Made by a program: the position numbers and the translations under genes. Below, one piece after another: positions 21,581 through 28,682 of a DNA stretch of 28,682 nucleotides. Every line of letters begins with the position of its first letter. Within the stretch, counting starts at the first letter, position 1. Location: positions 1 to 28,682 of the forward strand of contig CALFXE010000245.1 of the NCBI GenBank assembly GCA_937927845.1, read 5' to 3'. The notes below the pieces were generated by a model. The model ran no database searches, had not been told where the DNA came from, and worked only from the letters and a program-made list of their open reading frames with translations. The stretch comes from an uncultured Paludibacter sp. (GTDB taxonomy: Bacteria > Bacteroidota > Bacteroidia > Bacteroidales > Paludibacteraceae).

Positions 21581-23689
21581 TTACTTAGAACGTCGTTTTT
21601 TGCTGCCTCCTTTATTCTGCGGGAACTCAAAGACTGTTTTATAGTCCGCATCGAATTTGATTGCTGCCTCGAAAGTGTTTCCGGTCTTACTGCTTACGAA
21701 ACCTTTAATAAAAGCGGTCTTGCCGTTCATCAAAAGGTCTGTCAGTTGCCCGTCCGTCAGTTCCTTTTTAGCAATGGAACGCCACACGGTAAGCCCACAG
21801 GCTTCATTCTGACACTTGGCGACTTTATTATAGATAACCACATTCCCGCTCTTGCATTTCGGGCAAGGGCATGACTGGCAGTTATCCTGCCGTTCAAAAG
21901 TCATATCCAGTAATTCTGCTGTTATCTGCGAAGCATAAACCTCTATTGCTTTATGGAATGTCGATGCCTCCATATCACCCGATGCAATTTTATTCAGGGC
22001 TTGTTCCCATTGCCCGGTCATGGCAACGTCCGCAATCTTCTTATCCTTTACCGCCAGATAGACCACCAGCCCTTTGTTTGTCGGGACAAGGGATTTCTTT
22101 TCACGGGTGATATACTCGCGGGAAAACAGAGTTTCAATAATGGCAGTGCGGGTAGCGGGTGTTCCTATACCGCAGTCTTTCATCGCTTCGCGCTCTTCCT
22201 CGTTCTCTACCTCTTTACCTGCGCTCTCCATTGCCGCCAGCAATGAACTCTCCGTGTGGAGTGCGCGGGGCTTGGTTTGTTTCTCCTGTATCTCGCAATC
22301 GCGGACAGATAGACTATCACCTTCTATGAGGGCGGGCAGAACTGCCGTATCGTCCTCATCGTTTGGCTCGTCCTTAAAGTTAAATACTGACCTCCAACCG
22401 GGGACGAGCGTAACGCTTCCTTTGCAGGAGAAGTGTACGCCGCCCGCGTCAAGCGAAACGGTGGTGTTCTCTTTGATGCAACGTTCGCCGAAGGCTTCAA
22501 GCATACGCCCGGCAACCATATCGTAGATAAGCTGTTCGTCTTTGGATAATCCGGTAGCCGGATCTTCCGTAATAATCAGCGCATGGTGGTCGGTAACTTT
22601 CGTATCGTCCACCGAACGGGTATTGAGCGTTGTATCGAATCTGCTGTCAATATACGCACCAAAAAGAGGATGCGAGCGAAGCATGGCGATCAGGTGCGGT
22701 ATTTCCTCCAGTACGTCTTCGGAGATATAACGGCTGCCTGTTCGGGGATACGATATTTTCTTCGCTTCGTACAATGCTTGCGCTATCGTCAGCGTCTTAT
22801 CTGCTGAAAAGCCATGTTTGCTGTTGGCTTCCTTTTGAAGCGTGGTAAGGTCGTACAGCAAGGGCGGTTCTTGTTTGACTTCCTTACGCTCCACTCCTGT
22901 AACCTTAACTGCTCCGGCAGCTCTGACCTGTACCGTTACCTCTTCGGCAATGGTTCGGGTAACGAATTTATCCATTGAAAGGACGGGAAAAGCCACAGCA
23001 TCTTTCGCCGTATGGAGTTTCAACCGGAAATAAGTTTGCGGTTTAAAATCCTTGTTTTCAAGGTATCTGCTGCAAATAATCGCCAGTGTCGGGGTCTGCA
23101 CCCTGCCGAGCGACCAAACGCCATAACCTACCGAAATAGAAAGTGCCTGACTTGCATTTAATCCCACTAACCAGTCAGCGGTACTGCGGGCTTTCGCCGA
23201 AGCATACAGGTTATCATAATCGCTTCCGGGACGTAGGGTTTGGAAACCGTCACGGATGGCGCGGTCGGTAAGCGAGCTTATCCACAAACGGCGGAACGGA
23301 AGTGAACTGCCTATATATTCAAATATATAGCGGAATATGAGTTCTCCTTCTCGTCCGGCATCAGTGGCTACAATTATTTCATCCCCGCTATTAAACAACT
23401 CTTTGATTACTTTAAGCTGTTTCATTACGCCGGGATCATTCTTATACTCTTTGCCCTCTTTTACCTGACGGGGCAACAGCTTAAATTTGTTCGGAAGTAT
23501 CGGTAAATTCTCACGCTTAAAGCCCTCGATATCGTAATGCTCCGGCATGGCAAGCCCGACCAAATGCCCGAAAGCCCACGTAACGGCATACCCGTTACCC
23601 TCTATATAGCCATCTTTTTTATTGTTTGCGCCGACTATGGCTGCTATACTCTTAGCCACAGACGGTTTTTCTGCAATTATAATTTTCAT
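21581..23689 (-). CDS. topB: DNA topoisomerase III (CTnDOT Exc-like)
   Basis: A 702-residue type IA topoisomerase. TOPRIM is at the N-terminus: MKIIIAEKPSVAKSIA with E7, and ATDAGREGELIFRYIF with D110 and R113. Strand-passage motifs SLGRVQTPTLAIICSRYL and LYDLTTLQKEANSKHGFSA follow. The active-site tyrosine is Y314 in KISYPRTGSRYI. A C-terminal Cys cluster (CQSCPCPKCKSGN...KCQNEACGL) makes one zinc ribbon, and a basic tail ends the protein. In CTnDOT the equivalent gene (exc) is the last gene of the excision operon. Here it is on the opposite strand from the xis genes and separated from them by ardA and a cargo gene, so the module has been rearranged. It is complete and probably active in relaxing DNA during element processing. 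Confidence 0.93.
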   Translation of the reverse strand: MKIIIAEKPSVAKSIAAIVGANNKKDGYIEGNGYAVTWAFGHLVGLAMPEHYDIEGFKRENLPILPNKFKLLPRQVKEGKEYKNDPGVMKQLKVIKELFNSGDEIIVATDAGREGELIFRYIFEYIGSSLPFRRLWISSLTDRAIRDGFQTLRPGSDYDNLYASAKARSTADWLVGLNASQALSISVGYGVWSLGRVQTPTLAIICSRYLENKDFKPQTYFRLKLHTAKDAVAFPVLSMDKFVTRTIAEEVTVQVRAAGAVKVTGVERKEVKQEPPLLYDLTTLQKEANSKHGFSADKTLTIAQALYEAKKISYPRTGSRYISEDVLEEIPHLIAMLRSHPLFGAYIDSRFDTTLNTRSVDDTKVTDHHALIITEDPATGLSKDEQLIYDMVAGRMLEAFGERCIKENTTVSLDAGGVHFSCKGSVTLVPGWRSVFNFKDEPNDEDDTAVLPALIEGDSLSVRDCEIQEKQTKPRALHTESSLLAAMESAGKEVENEEEREAMKDCGIGTPATRTAIIETLFSREYITREKKSLVPTNKGLVVYLAVKDKKIADVAMTGQWEQALNKIASGDMEASTFHKAIEVYASQITAELLDMTFERQDNCQSCPCPKCKSGNVVIYNKVAKCQNEACGLTVWRSIAKKELTDGQLTDLLMNGKTAFIKGFVSSKTGNTFEAAIKFDADYKTVFEFPQNKGGSKKRRSK

Positions 23690-23724
23690 TTTAACATTGA
23701 TTTTTTAGTGGTTTGAATAATGGA

Positions 23725-25290
23725 TTACATCTTGCGCCCTTTCCCTTTCTTCGGAGCGGCAGGGGATTGTTTTTGCTCCTGCTTCTGCTCTTTTTTCTCC
23801 GACTGCTTTTCGGTAGGCTGCGATTGACCTTTCTTTAGCGGTTCGGTCGAATGCTTGGTTGCTTCGTTGGTTTTACCCTCGTTATTGACGGCGACCTGCG
23901 TTTTACTCTCGGCAGCGGGTTTGATGTTCTGCGTATTCTGTGCCGCCTGTTTTGCCTCGATAGCCCGTACCTGATCGGGGTGCTTCGTGGTATGGCGAAC
24001 CTTACCCCTGTTTTCGTCAATCCATACCCACGCATTGTACTTCTGCCCTTTCTGGTCGGTAGCTTCCACCTTTTGCGCTCCCGAAGCATCCGCCTGTTGT
24101 TTGGGTTTCTGTGATTCCATGTCCTTGACAAAGACAGGTTCTTTGTTGCATAGCTTGTCGAAATCTTCACGGGAAAGTTGTACGCCGCCCTGTTTGGAAT
24201 AAACCCAAATCTCACCGAGTTTGCGGGCTTTAGGCATTTTCTGTTCCTGACCTTCTGCCTGTCCCTCGCCCTGCTTGGCTCGCCGCTCTTGGTTGAACTG
24301 CTGGCGTTGTTCATCGCTGAACTTAAAATCGAAGTTCTTGCTGGCAGCATTGTACTGCACGAAGCGGTCAATCTTCTGCGGCTGTTCGCCATGCTTCATT
24401 TTCTTATCCATACCCTCAATCCAAACGGCTTTACCTTCTTTCAGCCCTTGCTGTTGTTCGGGAGAAAGCGGGGCATTTTTCAAAGTCTGCGGAATATAAA
24501 TATCCTTCAATGCTATAGCCTCAAAACGGTTGGTAAGTTTATCAAGGGAGATAAGTGAAGGCATTTTTTCGCCTCCGGCTACGGGTTCGAGGTCGAACAC
24601 ACGTCCGCCATGCCCTGTCTTTTGGAACTGCTCTTTATCCTGATCGGTAAAGACAACTCCCATGAACGGCTTTTCAAAATCGGGCTGTTCCTGCTTGGGA
24701 TGAGTGGCGATTTTGATGCTGCCGTCCGGCTGCTGTTCCAGCGATAATCGGGCTTGCATGGGAAACTCCTGTCCGTCAACGGCAGGTTTAATATCGACCA
24801 GACCGGGCGACTTATGCCCGTAAACCATAGCTTTGAGGGCATCCTGCAAGTTCTCACCGGAAACGCCTAACTTTTCAACTTCTTTCCAGTTGAGCTTATT
24901 CAGGTCTAAAGGTTGATACTTGCCTGTAAACTCTACCTCTATGCGTATCTTACCGTCAAATTTGACACGGTACGGGTCGAGTGCCTTGTCTTTGTGGTCG
25001 ATACGGATTAGTTTGTCGAGGAAAGCCGCAACCTTATCTACGGCAGATGCGGTAACAGCATACACGCCCGTGTGCGATGGGTGGCTGAACTGTGCCGAAA
25101 ACTTCTTGAAGAAATTCCCCAACGCATTGCCGTTGGTGTCGATCTTCATAAACTGGTCGGCGTTCTCTTTCTTGGGATCGACTGTTTTTAACTTGCCGTC
25201 CTGTTCTCCTGCGATGACTTTAAGTTTGCCATCTTCGCCCTGTGTCAGAAAGACTTTAGGCTCTTCATTTTTTACTTTTTTTTCGTCCAT
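23725..25290 (-). CDS. DUF4099/DUF3945 domain ICE protein
   Basis: A 521-residue protein of a family found almost only in Bacteroidetes ICEs next to topB. The N-terminal half (KVFLTQGEDGKLKVIAGEQD..., WKEVEKLGVSGENLQDALKA MVYGHKSPGLV) is DUF4099-like. The middle (RLSLEQQPDGSIKIATHPKQ, LDKLTNRFEAIALKDIYIP) is DUF3945. The C-terminal 130 residues are low-complexity K/Q/E/A-rich (for example KKGQSQPTEKQSEKKEQKQE) and probably disordered. The biochemical function is not known. I choose the ATG at 25290, because the upstream in-frame ATG at 25320 falls within the palindromic operator at the transcription start. It is followed by topB after 35 bp, so they are probably co-transcribed. Confidence 0.82.
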   Translation of the reverse strand: MDEKKVKNEEPKVFLTQGEDGKLKVIAGEQDGKLKTVDPKKENADQFMKIDTNGNALGNFFKKFSAQFSHPSHTGVYAVTASAVDKVAAFLDKLIRIDHKDKALDPYRVKFDGKIRIEVEFTGKYQPLDLNKLNWKEVEKLGVSGENLQDALKAMVYGHKSPGLVDIKPAVDGQEFPMQARLSLEQQPDGSIKIATHPKQEQPDFEKPFMGVVFTDQDKEQFQKTGHGGRVFDLEPVAGGEKMPSLISLDKLTNRFEAIALKDIYIPQTLKNAPLSPEQQQGLKEGKAVWIEGMDKKMKHGEQPQKIDRFVQYNAASKNFDFKFSDEQRQQFNQERRAKQGEGQAEGQEQKMPKARKLGEIWVYSKQGGVQLSREDFDKLCNKEPVFVKDMESQKPKQQADASGAQKVEATDQKGQKYNAWVWIDENRGKVRHTTKHPDQVRAIEAKQAAQNTQNIKPAAESKTQVAVNNEGKTNEATKHSTEPLKKGQSQPTEKQSEKKEQKQEQKQSPAAPKKGKGRKM

Positions 25291-25306
25291 AATAAATATG
25301 TTTTTA

Positions 25307-25330
25307 TTCTGCATTAACATTAATGCAGAA
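25307..25330 (-). promoter_or_regulatory. Perfect palindrome at the DUF3945-topB promoter
   Basis: TTCTGCATTAA (25307-25317) and TTAATGCAGAA (25320-25330) are exact complements with a 2-bp centre. On the minus strand a TACTTTCG box (one base off TAnnTTTG) immediately precedes it, so the palindrome covers the expected transcription start and 5' leader. This is a textbook position for a dimeric repressor. The rest of 25331-25488 is AT-rich and shows only the plus-strand promoter at 25477. Confidence 0.6.
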
Positions 25331-25476
25331 CGAAAGTAAGCCTAAGTAATGAGTTGATAGTAAGGCTTTAAGAGGGTGGATGCTTGTGTCCGGGGTTGTC
25401 TGGGGTAGATTAGAGTTGAAATATAATTCCGCTAAAAGAATCCGTCGAAATGCAATAGAAAAATCTGCAAAATTAC

Positions 25477-25484
25477 TACCTTTG
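25477..25484 (+). promoter_or_regulatory. Promoter -7 box of the ABC-3C operon
   Basis: TACCTTTG matches TAnnTTTG but ends only 4 bp before the ATG at 25489. The transcript would begin at or inside the first codons, so the message may be leaderless, or translation may start further in. Confidence 0.45.
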
Positions 25485-25488
25485 CAAA

Positions 25489-26406
25489 ATGGATAGAAAT
25501 ACCCGATACATAGTTCGATTAATATTTCAAAATCGCATCTATACATGTGATGGAGCTGCATTTGAGAGTTTTTTCACTCAAGTTATGCAGAGCCATAACC
25601 ACAATTTCCGTCAGGTTAAACCTCAAGGACAATATGGAGATAGAAAGAATGATGGATTTGATAGTACAACGGGAACTTATTATCAGGTATATGCCCCAGA
25701 AGATATTCGTATTAAAGAGAAAGATACGATTGAGAAATTAGTGACTGACTTTACTGGGTTGTATTCATATTGGCAATCAATTACACCGATTAGAAGTTTC
25801 TTCTATGTTGTAAATGACAAATATAAAGGTGTTTATGCAAGCCTTTATGAAGAACTGCAAAAAATAAAAACTCAATACCCTGAAATTGTAACAGATTCAT
25901 TCCTCTCAAAAAATTTGGAAGATATTTTTTTAGGATTGGATGAAACTGCGATTGATGGTATCATTGGGATAATTCCTTCTCCAGACGATATTAGTGTGGA
26001 ATACGGAGTTATGAAAAATGTTGTAGATTACTTGCTAAAGGTTGAAACGAATCCACAACAGGAGGTAATTCCCATCAACCCAGATTTTGGCAATAAAATA
26101 TCTTTCAATAAGTTGAGTGAACAAGTTGCTGCTTATTTAAAAAGTCATAGAATAAATGAATATGCTATAAATGACTTCTTTGAGTTGAATAGCGATTTTG
26201 CAAAGAACGAACTTAGGAATGTGTTCAATGGTTTATATACTGAAGCTTTGAGTGCTATTCCAGATTCAGAGGATAAAAATGATAAGGTCTTTTTCTATAT
26301 TTATGATAAGTCTTATCCAAAACATTCTGTTGCTGTTGATGCCGCTATTTTTACATTAATGGCCTACTATTTTGAGTATTGCGATATATTTGAAGCACCT
26401 ATATGA
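25489..26406 (+). CDS. ABC-3C system effector/REase-like component
   Basis: A 305-residue first gene of an ABC-three-component system. The N-terminal 70 residues read YTCDGAAFESFFTQVM (20-34), then VKPQGQYGDRKNDGF and TYYQVYAPEDI. This is the conserved CDG...FE...FF, G-D-x-K-N-D-G and YYQ-x-Y-x-P pattern of the ABC-3C component with a restriction-endonuclease-like fold; E26, D55 and Q66 occupy candidate catalytic positions. The remainder is helical, with ISVEYGVMKNVVDYLLK and a C-terminal helical domain. The stop overlaps the next start (ATGA at 26403). ABC-3C systems are described as predicted anti-phage/NTP-dependent conflict systems in which an SMC-like ATPase senses invasion. Assignment rests on all three partners being present in order. 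Confidence 0.78.
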   Translation: MDRNTRYIVRLIFQNRIYTCDGAAFESFFTQVMQSHNHNFRQVKPQGQYGDRKNDGFDSTTGTYYQVYAPEDIRIKEKDTIEKLVTDFTGLYSYWQSITPIRSFFYVVNDKYKGVYASLYEELQKIKTQYPEIVTDSFLSKNLEDIFLGLDETAIDGIIGIIPSPDDISVEYGVMKNVVDYLLKVETNPQQEVIPINPDFGNKISFNKLSEQVAAYLKSHRINEYAINDFFELNSDFAKNELRNVFNGLYTEALSAIPDSEDKNDKVFFYIYDKSYPKHSVAVDAAIFTLMAYYFEYCDIFEAPI

Positions 26407-26660
26407 TACTACCATCTAAACATATAAGTTTGGCTGAATCCCTTTTGGGATTAGGCGGTGTTTTGTTGGAAATAATAAAACAAAAACCTCACTCGCTGGA
26501 TTCATTATGGCAAGAGTATTCAAAAGTGAATAACAAAAAAGATGTATTTCCTGCTTATCACAGTTTTGACAATGTAATACTAGCCGTTGATTTATTATTT
26601 GTGATAGGAGCAATAAATATAAATTCAGAAGGAGAAATATATAGATATGAAATTACTTGA
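26403..26660 (+). CDS. ABC-3C middle component (small wHTH protein)
   Basis: An 85-residue protein with MILPSKHISLAESLLGLGGV, then a two-helix region (HSLDSLWQEYSKV) and FDNVILAVDLLFVIGAININ...IYRYEI. It resembles the short winged-helix middle components of ABC-3C systems (middle component 6 type: start M-L/I-P-S-K-H and the L-A-L/V-D-L-L-x-x-x-G-A-I motif). It presumably links the ATPase to the effector. It overlaps the upstream gene by 4 bp and the downstream gene by 14 bp, implying tightly coupled translation. Confidence 0.78.
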   Translation: MILPSKHISLAESLLGLGGVLLEIIKQKPHSLDSLWQEYSKVNNKKDVFPAYHSFDNVILAVDLLFVIGAININSEGEIYRYEIT

Positions 26661-28383
26661 GTTAAGAGCAAACAAAGAAAGTTTTCATACTATCTCTTTT
26701 AATAGAAGGGGGATTTCTCTTATTGTAGCCAAAAAGAGAACTGAAAACGAGAGGAACACATACAATAGTGTTGGCAAATCACTATCAATCGCATTGGTTC
26801 ATTTTTGCCTTGCATCAAATAAAATACCTGCTTTTGAGGAACAACTTTCCGGGTGGGAGTTTTTTCTTGACTTTGAAATCAATGGAGTAAACTACACTTC
26901 TAAAAGAACGACTGATAAACAAGATGTGATTTTTTTGAATGATGAAGAAATATCTCTGACAGACTTTAGGACAAGTATGGCGGAGAAAGTATTTGGTATA
27001 GTCAATCCAGTAAGCCATCTTACATTTAGATCCCTTATCTCTAGGTTCATCCGCCCTAAAAGAAGCAGTTATGACTTATATTCAGACTTCGTAAAAGAAG
27101 AACAACCATATCCTAAATTATTGAATAACTCATATTTACTGGGGCTTGATATTACAAGAGTTGTCAAAAAGAACGAATTGAAAGACGAATTTGATTTGGT
27201 TAAGGATTTAGGCACCAAAATCCAAAAAGATTCCGTAATGCGTTCTTTCTTTATGAAAGAAGGTGCTTCAGAAAATGTTGAAATCAAAATTGTCGAGTTA
27301 GAAAAAAAAATAGATGTATTACAAACCAATGTAAGCAATTTTGTAATCGCTGAGGATTATAACAATATCAAACAAGAAGCAGATAGGTTATCCAATTCAT
27401 TGAGAAGCCTAAGAAACCAAGCTTCTAAGATCAGAATTGCCATTGAAAGTTTAGATAAAAGCTTAAAAGTTAAGCCCGATATAACACATAAACAAATTGA
27501 AAATTTTTATGCCGAAGCCCAAATTCAGTTAAGTGACATGATCGTTAAGAAAATTGAAGAGGTAGAGGCATTCAATACAAAGATATTAGACAATAGAACT
27601 TTTAATCTCATTAAAGAAAAACAACTCTTCGAAAAACAATTATCTGAAATAGAATCTCAAATTTCTCATTTTGGCCGATTGGAAGATGAAAAGTTGCAAT
27701 ACCTCAATTCTCATGGCGCATTAGATGATTATACTCAATTAGCTAATCTGTTGGCTGAAAGCAAAATGAGTTTGCAGAAGCTACAGCAATACAAAGAAAT
27801 TGTAAAAGAATATAAAACTAGACAGGAGGAAGTTAAGAAGGAGTTTGCCAACGAAAATATTGCTACGGTAGAATATTTGAGTAATATTGAGCTTTTAATA
27901 AAGAAAAACATCCTAATATTTCAGTCTCTTTCCGAACAATTCTATGAAGGTAAATCTTCTGGAATTACCATTGAGAATAATGAAGGACAGAACAAATTAC
28001 GTTTTGATATAAAGGCTAAAATTGAAGATGATACAGGGGATGGGGTGAATGAAGTTAGAACGTTTTGTTTTGATTGGACACTTCTAAAAGGACAATACAA
28101 TCATAATGTTAAGTTTATTTTTCATGATAGCAGACTTATTTCAGAGAATGATCCTCGTCAGGTAGCAACGATGTTAAAAATTGCTTGTCAAGAGTCTCAA
28201 AAAAATGATTTTCAATATATTTTGTCCATTAATCAATCTACTTTGGATTTGCTACAAAAAGAATTGAGCGAAGAGGAATATAAAGCGTTGATTATTGATA
28301 CTGAAATTCTCGAATTAAACGATATATCTAACGAAAATAAGTTGTTAGGAATCCAATTGGATTTAAACTACACTAAAGAATAA
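26647..28383 (+). CDS. ABC-3C system ATPase, DUF2326 (SMC/Rad50-like)
   Basis: A 578-residue DUF2326 protein. It has an ABC-type N-lobe, with the P-loop part at about 38-45 (TYNSVGKS, a shortened Walker A with G43, K44, S45). A long central coiled coil of about 200 residues spans roughly 210-420. The C-lobe contains KFIFHDSRL (D494, Walker B position) and FQYILSINQSTL. The arrangement is that of SMC/RecN/Rad50-like ATPases. In ABC-3C systems it is thought to sense abnormal or foreign nucleic acid and trigger the effector component. The 14-bp overlap with the middle-component gene and the terminator 5 bp after the stop define a compact three-gene transcript. AT content is clearly higher than in the ICE backbone. 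Confidence 0.82.
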   Translation: MKLLELRANKESFHTISFNRRGISLIVAKKRTENERNTYNSVGKSLSIALVHFCLASNKIPAFEEQLSGWEFFLDFEINGVNYTSKRTTDKQDVIFLNDEEISLTDFRTSMAEKVFGIVNPVSHLTFRSLISRFIRPKRSSYDLYSDFVKEEQPYPKLLNNSYLLGLDITRVVKKNELKDEFDLVKDLGTKIQKDSVMRSFFMKEGASENVEIKIVELEKKIDVLQTNVSNFVIAEDYNNIKQEADRLSNSLRSLRNQASKIRIAIESLDKSLKVKPDITHKQIENFYAEAQIQLSDMIVKKIEEVEAFNTKILDNRTFNLIKEKQLFEKQLSEIESQISHFGRLEDEKLQYLNSHGALDDYTQLANLLAESKMSLQKLQQYKEIVKEYKTRQEEVKKEFANENIATVEYLSNIELLIKKNILIFQSLSEQFYEGKSSGITIENNEGQNKLRFDIKAKIEDDTGDGVNEVRTFCFDWTLLKGQYNHNVKFIFHDSRLISENDPRQVATMLKIACQESQKNDFQYILSINQSTLDLLQKELSEEEYKALIIDTEILELNDISNENKLLGIQLDLNYTKE

Positions 28384-28387
28384 ATCT

Positions 28388-28408
28388 AGAGCCGCAAAAT
28401 GCGGCTCT
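28388..28408. terminator. Bidirectional terminator hairpin after ABC-3C
   Basis: AGAGCCGCA (28388-28396), AAA loop and TGCGGCTCT (28400-28408) form a perfect 9-bp stem. It separates the plus-strand ABC-3C operon from the convergent minus-strand gene ending at 28421 and can serve both. Confidence 0.7.
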
Positions 28409-28420
28409 AATCATTTTCGG

Positions 28421-28657
28421 TTACTCTTCCTTCGGCAACAAATGCCTTAAATTCTCATCATTACGAATCCGCTCCAACTCATCAGCAACAATCTGTTTGG
28501 CTTCCGCTTTGATTCGGTCGTAATTCTCCTTAATCATTTCTTTCATGCGATCAACTCCGTTTTCATCTACGAAATTGGTGATAACGGGGATTTTACGGTA
28601 TGCCTTCGTTTCCGCGGAAACACGCTCGTGTAAACAGCATTCAGAAGTACAGCAGTT
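28421..28657 (-). CDS. C-terminal part of an unidentified protein (partial or frameshifted)
   Basis: The minus-strand frame ending at 28421 reads ETKAYRKIPVITNFVDENGV, then DRMKEMIKENYDRIKAEAKQ and IVADELERIRNDENLRHLLP. It is charged, helical and codon-plausible, so it is likely genuine coding sequence. An in-frame stop lies at 28658-28660, however, and the first ATG in frame is at 28546, which would leave only 41 residues. Either the gene is frameshifted near 28600-28660 or this is a stub of a truncated gene. A second frame open to the window edge reads FLFAKTAVLLNAVYTS. I do not recognise the family. Confidence 0.4.
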   Translation of the reverse strand, partial: NCCTSECCLHERVSAETKAYRKIPVITNFVDENGVDRMKEMIKENYDRIKAEAKQIVADELERIRNDENLRHLLPKEE

Positions 28658-28682
28658 TTAGCAAATAAGAATACAACATTTT

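Noticed and set aside
25474..25486. CTnDOT-type integration core (GTAnnTTTGC-like) at several TAnnTTTGC sites
   Set aside because: The motif is indistinguishable from the Bacteroidetes -7 promoter box, and each instance sits at a promoter position; no matching repeat pair marks element ends.
1..28682. CRISPR arrays, rRNA or tRNA genes
   Set aside because: No regularly spaced repeats and no rRNA- or tRNA-like folds were seen on reading both strands.

Overview
The window looks like part of a Bacteroidales (Bacteroides/Parabacteroides/Dysgonomonas-type) chromosome occupied by an integrative and conjugative element (ICE) of the CTnDOT/ERL kind. Three things point there. Many genes are preceded by the Bacteroidetes -7 box TAnnTTTG. 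Gene content is typical of the phylum (tyrosine integrase, RteC, paired small HTH excision proteins, ArdA, topoisomerase III, DUF4099/DUF3945 protein). Intergenic DNA is AT-rich. No rRNA, tRNA or CRISPR array was seen.

Layout. Positions 1-2151 are a scrap zone: an IS-like end with two repeated motifs, a TonB-dependent receptor broken at both ends, and a tyrosine recombinase that lacks its N-terminal arm but keeps its catalytic residues. Positions 2308-5263 hold an AAA ATPase/DUF4143 protein, a degraded non-coding stretch, and an AbiE-type (type IV) toxin-antitoxin pair on the minus strand with an inverted-repeat operator candidate. Positions 5434-6227 hold a RibD_C/dihydrofolate-reductase-like gene behind a long structured leader. 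The leader has a 15-codon leader peptide, an intrinsic terminator and a mutually exclusive antiterminator, which reads as ribosome-mediated transcription attenuation.

Positions 6362-17474 are a metal-homeostasis island: OmpR-type response regulator, histidine kinase, MgtA Mg2+ P-type ATPase, MgtC, then an adaptor/RND pump/outer-membrane-factor tripartite efflux system of the heavy-metal (divalent cation) class. Directly upstream of mgtA are four perfect TTCTAA half-sites, and a fifth imperfect one, spaced exactly 11 bp. This is the expected footprint of an OmpR-family regulator, so the adjacent two-component system probably switches on Mg2+ import and metal export together. The logic resembles PhoPQ control of mgtA and mgtC in enterobacteria.

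Positions 17557-25290 are the ICE excision/mobilisation-associated module: rteC, a control region of concentric inverted repeats, two overlapping small HTH (Xis-like) genes, then on the minus strand ardA, topB and the DUF4099/DUF3945 gene. Two AT-rich plus-strand cargo blocks interrupt it. One is a lone predicted PD-(D/E)XK nuclease (19486-20427). The other is a complete three-gene ABC-three-component (ABC-3C) defence system (25489-28383): REase-like/effector component, small wHTH middle component, and DUF2326 SMC-like ATPase. The right end holds the C-terminus of an unidentified minus-strand gene.

The strongest candidates for something undescribed are the leader-peptide attenuator at 5434-5696, the 11-bp-phased operator at the metal island, the concentric palindrome between rteC and the xis genes, and the lone nuclease between the xis genes and ardA.
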